22,500 nt of DNA from Prorocentrum cordatum (taxonomy: Eukaryota > Sar > Dinophyceae > Prorocentrales > Prorocentraceae), in NCBI GenBank assembly GCA_963575745.1, contig CAUYUJ010002052.1:1-22500 (forward strand). The letters are read 5' to 3'. Every line of letters begins with the position of its first letter. Position 1 is the first letter of the stretch. The notes under the pieces were generated by a model that ran no database searches, was not told the origin of the DNA, and worked only from the letters and a program-made list of their open reading frames with translations. Below are positions 8,691-16,639 of this stretch, piece after piece. The position numbers were made by a program, and so were the translations under genes.

Positions 8691-9172
8691 GTGATGGGGG
8701 GGAACACGACGGCCGAGTTACTTGAGAGGCTCGCGCCATTATGCCGACCCCCAGACGAGGCGTGGAGTCCACGGTCGAGGCGTCGTGGGGCCCGCGGGCG
8801 CCGTGTTGGGCTGCCCGTGGGCGTCTTGGCAGCTGTTCGAGGGGCCTTGCGGAGCCTCTCTGGGCGGCAGTTCTGAAGCGTCCTGGGGGACCGCTTTGGG
8901 GGCCTGTTTCGGACCTCTTGGACACTGTGTGGTGACGTCTCTGGGGGCGTCCTGAGAGCTGCTTTAGGGCCCCGCGGGGCCTCTTGTCACCGAGAAAAAA
9001 AAAGAACCCCAAACCCTAGTAACACAGTGAAGATGTGGCCTCACTGAGGTCCCTGGGAGAATACATCCGGGCGGTTTGGTGCGATACTTCTGTAGAAAAG
9101 AGCGCCGTATCCCTATCGTTTTTCCCCGATCCGCCCAGGGCACGGCGCGGCGGTTGCCGCGGGCACCCCCCC
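8691..9172. other. G-rich spacer with loose internal repeats
   Basis: Repeated 'ggcgtcttgg / gcgtcctggggg / gcgtcctgagagctg' motifs every 30-60 bases give a loose degenerate repeat. Similar motifs recur at about 13640-13770, so the two stretches may be related. An A9-10 run lies at about 8995. No gene recognised. Confidence 0.4.
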
Positions 9173-9345
9173 TTCGCAGGCGATTTCCTTGCTCCCCCAA
9201 ACCCACGACTCTTCGACGACAGAGGAAAAGGCTCAGAAGAGAGGGGATGCCCTGGGACACAACCCAAGGGGGCCATTCGGACGAAGCCCCAATCGAGGAT
9301 GGGCGCCCCCCCCATCGTGCATCCCAGGGTCGAAGACAGCTCAGG
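9173..9345. repeat. Mosaic family, block C copy 2
   Basis: Partner of 6598-6760: 'ttcgcaggcgatt', 'gctcccccaa', 'aaggctcagaagag', 'gggggccattcgga', 'aatcgaggatgggcgcc' and 'atcccagggt' occur in order. Followed at once by a full-length block B. Confidence 0.75.
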
Positions 9346-9536
9346 AGGGGCAGGAAACACACAGACACGACTGATCGCTGCTCCCCAGGGAGATCTGGGA
9401 AATTATGGGAAAAGGTGGAGGGGGGGAAGACGACAACCCAGAACATGTTGGAAAATTGGGGGAATTTGGGGAGTCTTGTCTATTCATTTGTGTCCCTGGG
9501 CCCCTTGAAAAAACCTCCCAATCCCTGGGATAGCGG
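9346..9536. repeat. Mosaic family, block B copy 2
   Basis: Full-length block B ending in 'cctgggatagcggtcc', which grades directly into the (TCC)n array. It includes the block end also present at 6756-6803. Confidence 0.75.
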
Positions 9537-9680
9537 TCCTCCTCCTCCTCCTCCTCCTCCTCCTCCTCCTCCTCCTCGTCTCTCCTCCTCATCCTCCTCC
9601 TCCTCTTCCTCGTCCTCCTCCTCCTCCTCCTCCTCCTCCTCCTCCTCCTCCTCCTCCTCCTCGGGGGAGGAGGAGGAGGA
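9537..9680. repeat. TCC array with inverted GGA end
   Basis: About 125 bp of TCC units on plus flips at about 9662 to 'gggggaggaggaggaggag' (9663-9680). The last TCC units and the GGA units are complementary, so the switch point can form a hairpin of up to about 18 bp. Confidence 0.93.
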
Positions 9681-9848
9681 GTGTCTTGCGCGCCGGGCTT
9701 TTTGTCCACCCGCGGCTCCCGAAAGGCGGCGCACCAGAGGTCGCTCTTGCCCAAGGGTCCCTCTTTTGCGTATGGCCGAGCCTCGGGTCGCCCTTTTTCT
9801 CTTCCCCGCTGCAGTCGAGGCGCTGGATGGAGGAGCGCTCAGGCCTGA

Positions 9849-10007
9849 GTCTGGCACGTCCCCCTTCAGGAGGAGTGCGCAGAACTAGTCCAGCAAATCG
9901 TATGGGGACGATCTGTTCTCACTATTTGTGAATATGTTTTGGATATTCTGAAGGGCACTGTTTTTGATTTTTCGTCCAACGTCCGCCTGTAGGAGGACGT
10001 GCCCGAC
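9849..10007. mobile_element. TIR element, 'gtcgggcgtgtcc' family, copy 2
   Basis: The left end 'gtctggcacgtcccccttca' pairs with the right end, whose reverse complement is 'gtcgggcacgtcctcctaca'. Interior AT-rich and related to copy 1 at 4527-4668; 159 bp. Ends differ from copy 1 by a few substitutions, consistent with an old family. No clear target duplication. Confidence 0.75.
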
Positions 10008-10375
10008 CTACAGTCAACGCGCCTAGTAAGGACGCGCGCCTTCATCTAGGGTACCTTTGTGTCCTTGCCTCTGAGGCCCGTCCTTACCAGTATCACTGGT
10101 CGCCCGCTGGCCTTAAAAAAGACAACATCGGCCTCCACGGGTCTTGCGTCCTCATCACCCGTCCTTATACACGTTTTGATTGTAAGCCCAGGGCTCAGGA
10201 GGGGGCTCCGGTTTGTTCGCGCCGCGCCTCGGATCTGGGCACGCCGGGGCCTGCTGGGTGGCCGAGGCTCGCCGTGGCCAGGCGAGCCCCGTCGCTTTAT
10301 TTGGAGCTACGCTCCGCGGGTGGCCCAGGAGGGGTACGAAAGCACACGTGCACAAAGCACTGTCCATGCGCGGGG
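10008..10375. other. Spacer, no gene recognised
   Basis: Unique sequence of mixed composition between a TIR element and a block B copy. Open frames overlap on both strands and lead into microsatellite DNA. Confidence 0.45.
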
Positions 10376-10476
10376 GAATCGGGCAACGATGGGAAGTGGG
10401 GGGGGAGACGAAGGGGAATAGGATGGGAAGTGGGGGGGGAGACGAAAACCCAGACCAATACATGACATATCTCTAT
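10376..10476. repeat. Block B copy 3 with internal 35-bp duplication
   Basis: 'ggatgggaagtgggggggag acgaa' type sequence occurs twice in tandem (about 10386-10418 and 10421-10450), followed by 'aacccagaccaata', the block B landmark. The right half is replaced by the AT microsatellite. Confidence 0.65.
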
Positions 10477-10602
10477 ATATATATAATAACACACATGGAT
10501 ATATGGACATATATGTATATAATACATACACATATATACATATATATATATATACACATAAATATACACATATCTATATCTCTCTCTATATATATGTATA
10601 TG
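10470..10602. repeat. TA/CATA AT-rich microsatellite
   Basis: Imperfect TA, TACA and CATA units with a short TC run. The most AT-rich stretch in the window. It sits where block B would continue, suggesting expansion from the 'aatataggaaaatat' or 'gtgtatttat' part of that block (inference). Confidence 0.92.
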
Positions 10603-10830
10603 TCGGCGGCGCCCCGTGGCACGAACCCCCCCCCCAGTACCACTGGGGGATGTCGCGCAGGCCGCACCAGGTGCCGCCGACGGTTCAGAACCCCCCCCCC
10701 CGTCCCTTTACCGGGGGGTGTCGTGCAGGCCGCATTGGGGAGGGCTTCGACCTGGACCCCCCCCCCCCTGGGAGTGGGGGGGTGGGAGTGGGGGGTAGGG
10801 GTGGGGCGGGGGTGCGGGTGGGGTCAAGTT
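10603..10830. repeat. C-tract repeat, inverted partner of 13227-13440
   Basis: Contains 'ggcacgaacccccc', 'agtaccact', 'gcaggccgcac' and C9-C12 runs in roughly 60-bp spacing (about 10617, 10688, 10755). Its reverse complement resembles the 'accgggggggttcgtgcc' units at 13227-13440, and both lie beside an AT microsatellite. A G-rich stretch (about 10770-10825) follows. Confidence 0.65.
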
Positions 10831-10889
10831 AGCCAGCTCGAACGAGCCAGAGGGCTCCTTCCATTCCCACCCGCCCTCCCACAACATAA

Positions 10890-11150
10890 GAAGCAAGTGC
10901 GTCGCGTCCGACGCTTGTCGCTCATCTTATATCGTGGGCGGCTAGACGTTCAGCGCGCGACAAGAGCTGCGTCCCATTCCTGCCGCGTAGTGAGCAACGT
11001 CGACGAGGAACAAGACCGCGCGCGATGTACGCCGCGCCCCGCTCCGGCCTCTCATGTTGCATCATCGGCGACAACATGTCCAGCGCGCGAAGTGGGCCGC
11101 GTCTCATTCCAGCCACGCGTGTTGTACCTCCAATCGTTTCGCTCCTGCCG
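10890..11150. repeat. Degenerate ~129-bp tandem repeat, left part
   Basis: 'cagcgcgcga...gcgtcccattcctgcc' at about 10952-10986 recurs as 'cagcgcgcga...gcgtctcattccagcc' at about 11081-11115, a spacing of about 129. Related sequence ('gcgtcccattcccgctacgcg') resumes at 11364 after the GGA array. Confidence 0.65.
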
Positions 11151-11154
11151 CGCA

Positions 11155-11335
11155 TGGAGGAGGGGAAGAAGGAGAAGGAGGAGGAGGAGGAGGAGGAGGA
11201 GGAGGAGGAAGAGGAGGAGGAGGAGGAGGAGGAGGAGAGGAGGAGGAGGAGGAGGAGGAGGAGAGGAGGAGGAGGAGGAGGAAGAGGAGGAGGAGGGGAG
11301 GGGGAGAGGGAGGGAGGGAGAAACTGAGGAGGAAG
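11155..11335 (+). repeat. GGA/GAGGAA polypurine array
   Basis: About 180 bp of GGA with GAA and GAGAGG variants, purine on plus, sitting inside the degenerate ~125-bp repeat. Confidence 0.95.
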
Positions 11336-11562
11336 AGTAGAATGCTTCTTGGCACTTCGCGTGGCGTCCCATTCCCGCTACGCGATTCGCAGCGCCGACG
11401 GGGAGAAAGTACATGTTGGCAAGAAAAACGTCGACGATGTTGTGTTATTCGACATGTAGGACGGGGGGTCCCGCCGCGTTTCAATCCTGGTACACTTTTT
11501 CGCAGCGTCGACAAAATTATACTGGCGAAGGACCCAACCATATGCGATTGTGAATAACGCTT
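11336..11562. repeat. Degenerate ~125-bp repeat, continuation
   Basis: Includes 'gcgtcccattcccgctacgcg', 'acatgttggcaagaaaaacg' and 'ggacccaacc'. Versions of the last two recur beyond the 90-bp array at about 12870-12900 and 12720-12732, so the same repeat flanks the array on both sides. Confidence 0.6.
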
Positions 11563-11569
11563 TGCGGGT

Positions 11570-12620
11570 GCCGCTTTCGGTGAAGCTCCTTATGGGGCCA
11601 CGAAAGGCGTGCCACGAAACGCTGTCCTGGGCGTACGGGGCGCATGAGGGCGGTAGCACCGGGGCCTTCGGTGGAGCTCCCTATGGGGCCACGGAACGTG
11701 TGAGGGGTGTGCCGAAGTGGGTGCGGCGCCGCCATGCCAACGCAGCCACTGGCGCCTTCGGTGGAGCTCCCTATGGGGCCACGAAGCGTGCGAGGGGTGT
11801 GCCGAAATGGGTGCGGCGCCACCATGCCAACGCAGCCACTGGGGCCTTCGGTGGAGCTCTTTATGGGGCCACGAAGCGTGTGAGGGGTGTGCCGACATGG
11901 GTGCGGCGCCGCCATGCGAACGCAGCCACTGGGGCCTTCGGTGGGGCTCCCTATGGGGCCACGAAGCGTGTGAGGGGTGTGCCAAATTGGGTGCGGCGCC
12001 GCCATGCCAACGCAGCCACTGGGGCCTTCGGTGGAGCTCCGTATGGGGCCACGAAGCGTGTGAGGGGTGTGCCGAAATGGGCGCGGCGCCGCTATGCCAA
12101 CGCAGCCACTGGGGCATTCGGTGGGGCTCCGTATGGGGCCACGAAACGTGTGAGGGGTGTGCTGAAATGGGTGCGGCGCCGCCATGCCAACGCAGCCATG
12201 GGCTGGGGCCTTCGGTGGAGCTCTAACTGGGGCCACGAAACGTGTGAGGGGTGTGCCGAAATTGGTGCGGCGCCGCCATGCCAACGCAGCCACTGGGGCC
12301 TTCGGTGGAGCTCCTATGGGGCCACGAAGCGTGTGAAGGGGTGTGCCGAAATGGGTGCGGCGCCGCCATGCCAACGCAGCCACTGGGGCCTTCGGTGGGG
12401 CTCCCTATGGGGCCACGAAACGTGTGAGGGGTGTGCCGAAATGGGTGCGGCGCCGCCATGCCAACGCAGCCATTGGGGCCTTCGGTGGAGCTCCCTATGG
12501 GGCCACGAAACGTGTGAGGGGTGTGCCGAAATGGGCGCGGCGCCGCCATGCCAACGCAGCCACTGGGGCCTTCGGTGGAGCTCCCTATGGGGCCACGAAA
12601 CGTGTGAGGGGTGTGCCGTG
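11570..12620. repeat. 90-bp tandem array, about 11 units
   Basis: Units anchored on 'gccatgccaacgcagccact' start at 11731, 11821, 11911, 12001, 12091, 12181, 12275, 12365, 12455 and 12545: exactly 90 bp apart except one 94-bp step. A diverged unit precedes them (from about 11570) and the last unit stops at 12620. Ninety is 30 codons and the unit lacks stops in several frames, so long frames open on both strands (for example 11550-12791 plus, 11517-12383 minus). In one forward frame the unit reads as a basic 30-residue repeat with 'GAFGGAPYGATKR'. The 94-bp step shifts that frame mid-array, and a small deletion and insertion near 12311 and 12337 shift it again briefly. I read this as a minisatellite; a repeat protein cannot be wholly excluded. 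Confidence 0.93.
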
Positions 12621-12627
12621 ATAGTGG

Positions 12628-12692
12628 CAGGGGGGGGAGGGAAGGGGGAGGAGGCGGAGGAGGAGGAAGGAAGGAAGGAAGGAAGGAGAGGA
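12628..12692 (+). repeat. G-run, GGA and (GGAA)n tract
   Basis: A G9 run, then GGAGGC units, then five GGAA/AAGG units (about 12666-12687), directly beyond the end of the 90-bp array. Confidence 0.9.
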
Positions 12693-12714
12693 GACGTGGG
12701 GCACCGTCTCTTCA

Positions 12715-12960
12715 AAACGAGGACCCAACACCACAGGATGGTTGGGAAAAACTCTATGTCGACGAGGAAAACGTTGACTTTGTTTTTTTGATGGGTAGGA
12801 CGCGACCACCCGTTTCCGTTTCTGGTTACCTAAGCGATGTTCATTCCGTCACATTCGTGTTTTTTTCTCGCAATTCGACGACATGTTGGCGAGAAAAAAG
12901 TTGAGTTGGTGTTGGTCTTTGGCACTCACACTTAGGACGGCGAGGTTGCTATCGGCCAGC
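12715..12960. repeat. Degenerate ~125-bp repeat, right flank of the 90-bp array
   Basis: 'gtcgacgaggaaaacgttga' (about 12758) and 'gacatgttggcgagaaaaaa' (about 12879) are successive units, each followed about 40 bases later by 'taggacg'. They match 11408-11475 on the other side of the array. Confidence 0.6.
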
Positions 12961-13001
12961 TAGGTGGGGACGTGGGGGTGTTTAATCATTGGAAACAAGG
13001 A

Positions 13002-13050
13002 TGGGGGGAGGAGGAGGAGGAGGAGGAGGAGGAGGAGGAGGAGGAGGAGG
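13002..13050 (+). repeat. GGA polypurine array
   Basis: About 16 clean GGA units, purine on plus. Confidence 0.95.
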
Positions 13051-13226
13051 AACTGGCAATGTTGTCGACATTGCAGGGCACGTGGCGACAGGAGGCAGTT
13101 GCAACTCCCAGGTGGGCCACCTGCCCTGGACGACGTTCTGAGCCTCCTGGGAGGGGTCGGCGGAACGGCCGCGTACAAAAGAGCGGCGCCGCCTTGTTCC
13201 GGCACGTCTTGGGGGCGGTCGCGCAT

Positions 13227-13436
13227 CCGGGTGGACGTTCGTGCCTAACTGCCGGGGGGGGTTCGTGCATGCCGGGACGTTCGTGCTTACCGGGGGGCTT
13301 CGTGCCGGCTACCGGAGGGTTTCGCGTTTGTACGGGGGGGTGTTCGTGCCGGCTCGCACCGGCGGTGCCGCCGGCTCGAACCCCCCCAGGATGGAGTGTA
13401 CCGGGGGGGGGTCTCGCTCCGCACCAGGCACCGCCG

Positions 13437-13440
<4 letters not shown>
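13227..13440. repeat. 'gttcgtgc...accgggggg' repeat
   Basis: 'gttcgtgcc' or a variant recurs at about 13229, 13260, 13279, 13299 and 13342, each near a G-run of 5-9. In reverse orientation this resembles 10603-10760. It ends at 'gcaccgccgtc', which abuts the AT microsatellite. Confidence 0.7.

Positions 13441-13482
<42 letters not shown>
13439..13482. repeat. (AT)n microsatellite
   Basis: About 18 uninterrupted AT units ending in ACACAC. It lies between the G-tract repeat and the right part of a block B copy. Confidence 0.97.
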
Positions 13483-13550
13483 GAACATTTGGCGGACCCA
13501 GGGAATTGTGTGCATTTGTTTGTGTGTCCTTGGGTCCCTTTGGTGGCAGC
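13483..13550. repeat. Block B right part, copy 4
   Basis: 'cccagggaattgtgtgcatttgt' followed by 'gtgtccttgggtcccttt' matches the right half of block B (for example 8625-8670). The left half is missing; the AT microsatellite takes its place. Confidence 0.6.
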
Positions 13551-14043
13551 GCGCTGACTGCGCCCAGGAACTCAAATTGCATTTTCGCTGCGATCTCTGC
13601 AATGCCAGGCTGTCTTTCGTGCTCATGGCCTGTCGCGGCAGGTCATCCGAGGCGTCGGGAGGAGCAGGCGCCGTGTTTCTGTCTCCTTTCGCGGCCCTCT
13701 CGGGAAGGTCTTGGGCCTCCCTCTGGGGCGCCTCGAGAGCGTCTTGGGGCTTCTTGGGGTTGGCGGACGTCGGCGACTCGAGCGAAGATCAGCACGGCAG
13801 CTTCTCTCTTTTAAAGGGGGCAAAAAAGCAGGCGCCGCGAAGAGATCCAGAAGAGAAATACTAACAAAGTCGAACATTTAATGAGATATATTCGCCATCC
13901 CTGGGCCCCCGGGAGGCCTCTCCGTCGCCGTGGCCGAATCCGCCTCGAGATATCTGGCCACGAGCTCGAGGGTCGAGCCTCAACGACGAAGGCGGCGACA
14001 ATTGCCGCCGGCCACGACGACGCCGTGTTCGCAGGCCTAGAGG
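13551..14043. other. Spacer, no gene recognised
   Basis: Unique sequence with loose 'gcgtcttggggcttcttgggg' motifs (13690-13770) like those at 8780-8960. A 373-codon frame opens at 13881 and runs to 15002, but it passes straight through a foldback element (14044-14217) and into a TIR element (14941), and its product is Arg/Ser/Pro-rich with no known domain. Confidence 0.45.
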
Positions 14044-14217
14044 TTGACACCAACACCAAGATCGGCGGTGTGCCTCCTCCGAGGGAAGACGATCCCGATC
14101 TCGGTGACAGTGGTAATATTATGGCTTCTCAGGTGACCGAAATATTACCACCAACACCGAAATCTAGGATCGTCTTCCCCCTGTGGAGGCAACCCCCTGA
14201 GCTGGTGTTGGTGCCAA
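14044..14217. mobile_element. Foldback element with ~80-bp inverted arms
   Basis: The left arm (14044-14120) and the reverse complement of the right arm (14141-14217) align along nearly their full length, at roughly three-quarters identity by eye. Shared blocks in order: 'caccaacacca', 'gcctcc', 'gggaagacgatcc', 'tcggtg', 'gtggtaatatt'. The loop is about 20 nt. A transcript would fold into a long, imperfect hairpin. It resembles a foldback MITE; a small-RNA precursor is an alternative. Single copy in the window. Confidence 0.8.
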
Positions 14218-14940
14218 TTTCCAGACCTCCAACGTGTGGTTTTCGACACGCGGGCGCGATAATTATGCGCCGGTGCCGCAGGCGAGGGCGGCGAAATCCA
14301 GCGGCGAGCCCCTGGCAGCGCCCCAGCAGCCGAAGGAGCTGCCGATGCTGCTCTCCTGACGGTGCTCCGGGGGACAGTCAGGGCTCATGTCGATGCCGCC
14401 GAGTCGATTCGATGCGATTTCGATGGCTGCCGATCCCGAGTCGATCCGACCTGGGATTCCGATTTGAGTTCCGCTTTCTTCTTGGAGGCATACTCGCCTG
14501 CCGATTTACGCCGAGTCGGCTTTTCCCGACTCGGCTGCCCATTTCCGCCCATCCGATGCATTCCGATGGGCGATCCGACTCCTCGATTCGATTCTGGGCT
14601 CTCCTGGGCACTCGTGTGGCAGCCCTGACCTGGCCAGCAAGTCCCCTCCTGGTCCTCGCTGGCGGATCCAGGTCTGGGGGGGCCGTTCCCCCCTCCCGCC
14701 CTTCACCGATCCGCGTTTCTCGGAGCTGCCGTGTGGCCGACCTGGGTTTGCAGGCGTGGGTTGGCGCTGGCCCGGGTCCGCGCGGTTCCGGGCAGTCTCC
14801 ACCTGCGTTTTCGGGCCTGAGTGTCCCACGTGTCTGTCACGTTGTTTGGAGGACCTCGGGGGCTTCGAAAGGCCCCAGGAATTTTGGGCGCCCCAGGAGA
14901 GTGGGGTCCGTAGCAACCTATTTTTTGTTTCCAGACAGGG
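14218..14940. other. Spacer with GATCCGA-like repeats and hairpins
   Basis: At about 14396-14600, variants of 'cgattcgat', 'gccgatcc' and 'atccgac' recur irregularly. Two hairpins are clear: 14510-14519 with 14526-14535 (10-bp perfect stem, loop of 6) and 14547-14553 with 14565-14571 (7 bp). The rest is GC-rich without a recognisable gene. Confidence 0.5.
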
Positions 14941-15090
14941 CTAGGACGAGAATAAATCCGTCCCAGAGCTTCCCAGACCTCATTGTTTCCAGAGCGCTCT
15001 GAGAAGGCCGCTGCGCCCGAGACATCCTCCAGAGCCGCCAGATCTCAGAGATTCTCGATTTATCCGCACCCGATTTCATCCTCGTCCTGG
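14941..15090. mobile_element. TIR element, 'caggacgaggat' family, copy 2
   Basis: Left end 'taggacgagaataaatccg'; the right end's reverse complement begins 'ccaggacgaggatgaaatcg'. With ends taken at AGGACG/CGTCCT (14943-15088) the flanks are GGCT on both sides, a perfect 4-bp direct repeat. Interior shares 'cagagcgctctgagaaggcc'-like sequence with copy 1 at 4336-4442. No coding capacity. Confidence 0.7.
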
Positions 15091-15224
15091 CTTCGTTTTC
15101 AATGGCCCAAAGTTCATCCACTGGTTTTCGGCATTCTTAGGCCACCTAAGGACCGTCATAATACTGTTGGAGAGGACGGAGTCCAGGGCCAGGGCCCGTC
15201 TATGTTGGTCCTCTTCGGTCAGGA
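15091..15224. other. Short unique spacer
   Basis: Between a TIR element and a block B copy. Nothing supported. Confidence 0.4.
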
Positions 15225-15395
15225 GGAAGAACACCCAGGGACACAAGTAATCGTCGACTCCCCAGCGTTATTGGAAAGTATAGGAAGTGGTAGGGGGAAT
15301 TCGAAAATCCAGAAAAGATGGAACGTCTTGGGGATCATGGGGTTCGTGCGTGTGTATATTTAATTTGTGTCCTTGGGCCCCTTGAGTCAGGAGCC
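15225..15395. repeat. Mosaic family, block B copy 5
   Basis: 'gacacaagtaatcgtcgact', 'ccccag', 'ttggaaagtataggaagtgg', 'aaatccagaaaagatgg', 'gtgtgtatatttaatttgtg' and 'tccttgggcccctt' follow the block B order seen at 8511-8690 and 9346-9536. Confidence 0.7.
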
Positions 15396-15656
15396 TTCTC
15401 CCTCATGGCACCAGTCTCGGGCAGGGTGAGCGTTATCCAGAGTGCTCGTTTCGAACATCGCCCTCGCCACCACGCCACTCGAACTCACACCAAGCGTCTC
15501 CTTGCGTGCGTGTTCTTTGCATATGGTGCGTGCGTCTCTCCGATCAGGCTTTGCCTGAGGGGTCCTCGCTGCTCTTTGGTCAGAGACTGGTGGCCGCTGG
15601 TCCCTCCTTCAGAGGCGTTCCTCGGGGCTCTGCCCTGGGTTGCTCGGGGTTGCCCG
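15396..15656. other. Spacer, no gene recognised
   Basis: Mixed-composition unique sequence. Nothing beyond overlapping open frames. Confidence 0.4.
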
Positions 15657-15785
15657 TGCAATGCCACGCACCGCCCCGCAGCGCCACGCAGTGGCAAGCA
15701 GCGCCAAGCAGTGCACAGCAGCGCCACAGGAGATCCAGCAATGGCAAGCAGTGCAAGGCAGCGCCATGCTGAGCCACGCAACGGT
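15657..15785. repeat. Degenerate ~10-bp 'agcagcgcca' repeat
   Basis: About a dozen variants of 'agcagcgcca / agcagtgcac / cgcagtggca' in a row with a 10-11 bp rhythm. Confidence 0.7.
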
Positions 15786-16112
15786 TCTACGTAATGCCGT
15801 TCAGCGCCAAGGTGCACGAAGCGATGCTTTTGTATTGTGGTTCGAACATGCGCGTTGCCCAGAACTGCTTTCCATTAGTTCAGAATGGCGCGGACCTAAT
15901 TGGGGTCGCGTCAGGTTCCCTACAAGATCGGGCATGCCCAACGCCTGGGTAGATATTCCATCCACAGGAGGTTTCCACATCTGCGGCTGGCCTCGGACAC
16001 CATATGAGCGAACACTCATACTACATTCATACGTCAATGCCCCCCCCAGTGGTCACTGTTGGCGGTGGGTTGGTCGAGTTGCACTTCGACCGTAGTCTCC
16101 TCCCCGCGCGTG
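15786..16112. other. About 330 bp unique spacer
   Basis: Less GC-biased than its neighbours. No repeat partner found in the window and no recognisable gene. Confidence 0.45.
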
Positions 16113-16346
16113 CGCGCCAACTTTGAGTCTGGGGGAGCGGGGGAGTCTCCGCCGATTGGTTCCCTCGGCCGTACGCACACGACGTGCGCGCGCGCCAACT
16201 TTGAGTCTGGGGGAGCGGGGGAGTCTCCACCGATTGGTTCCCTCGGCCGTACGCACACGACGTGCGCGCGCGCCAACTTTGAGTTTGGGGGAGCGGGGGA
16301 GTGCCCACTGATCGGTTCCCTCGGCCGTGCGCACACGACGTGCGCG
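16113..16346. repeat. 78-bp tandem repeat, three units
   Basis: Units start at 16113, 16191 and 16269, exactly 78 bp apart. Each runs 'cgcgccaactttgag', 'gggggagcgggggagt', 'gattggttccctcggccgt', 'cgcacacgacgtgcgcg'. Units 1 and 2 are almost identical; unit 3 has diverged mildly. 78 is 26 codons, so frames stay open on both strands and encode a 26-residue repeat either way; not taken as coding. Confidence 0.95.
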
Positions 16347-16495
16347 TCGCCCCCCAGGGGGGGGCGCCGCGCGAGCCGAGCCATCCTGCAGCCGTCGGCG
16401 CGTGCTCGGCGGCGGGCGCCCTCCTCTGGCCACGCCCCAACGGGCAGCGACGCGGCAGGCTCGGACGTGCGCCTCCAGCGGGGAGCGCACAGCTC

Positions 16496-16639
16496 CTTGG
16501 CATCGCTCGGACGTGTGCATTTTTTCTCGGCGAGGACCATGAAGGACCATCCTGGACCATCGAGCAAAACACACACACACACACACACACACACGAAACC
16601 GAAACATGCACGGGAAATTGACGTCCGAGCGACGGCAAG
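16496..16639. mobile_element. TIR element with 4-bp duplication, copy 1
   Basis: The left end 'cttggcatcgctcggacgt' is mirrored by the right end, whose reverse complement is 'cttgccgtcgctcggacgt' (two mismatches in 19). It is flanked by GCTC on both sides (16492-16495 and 16640-16643), a perfect 4-bp target duplication. Length 144 bp. The interior carries a (CA)n run at about 16568-16595. The other copy is at 17409-17539. Non-autonomous; the transposase superfamily is not identified. Confidence 0.88.

Noticed and set aside
11550-12791. 413-codon frame as a 30-residue repeat protein
   Set aside because: Multiple frames on both strands are open over the same array, and a 94-bp unit shifts the frame partway. 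Kept as a repeat with a caveat.
13881-15002. 373-codon forward frame as a gene
   Set aside because: Passes through a foldback element and into a TIR element, with low-complexity Arg/Ser/Pro composition.
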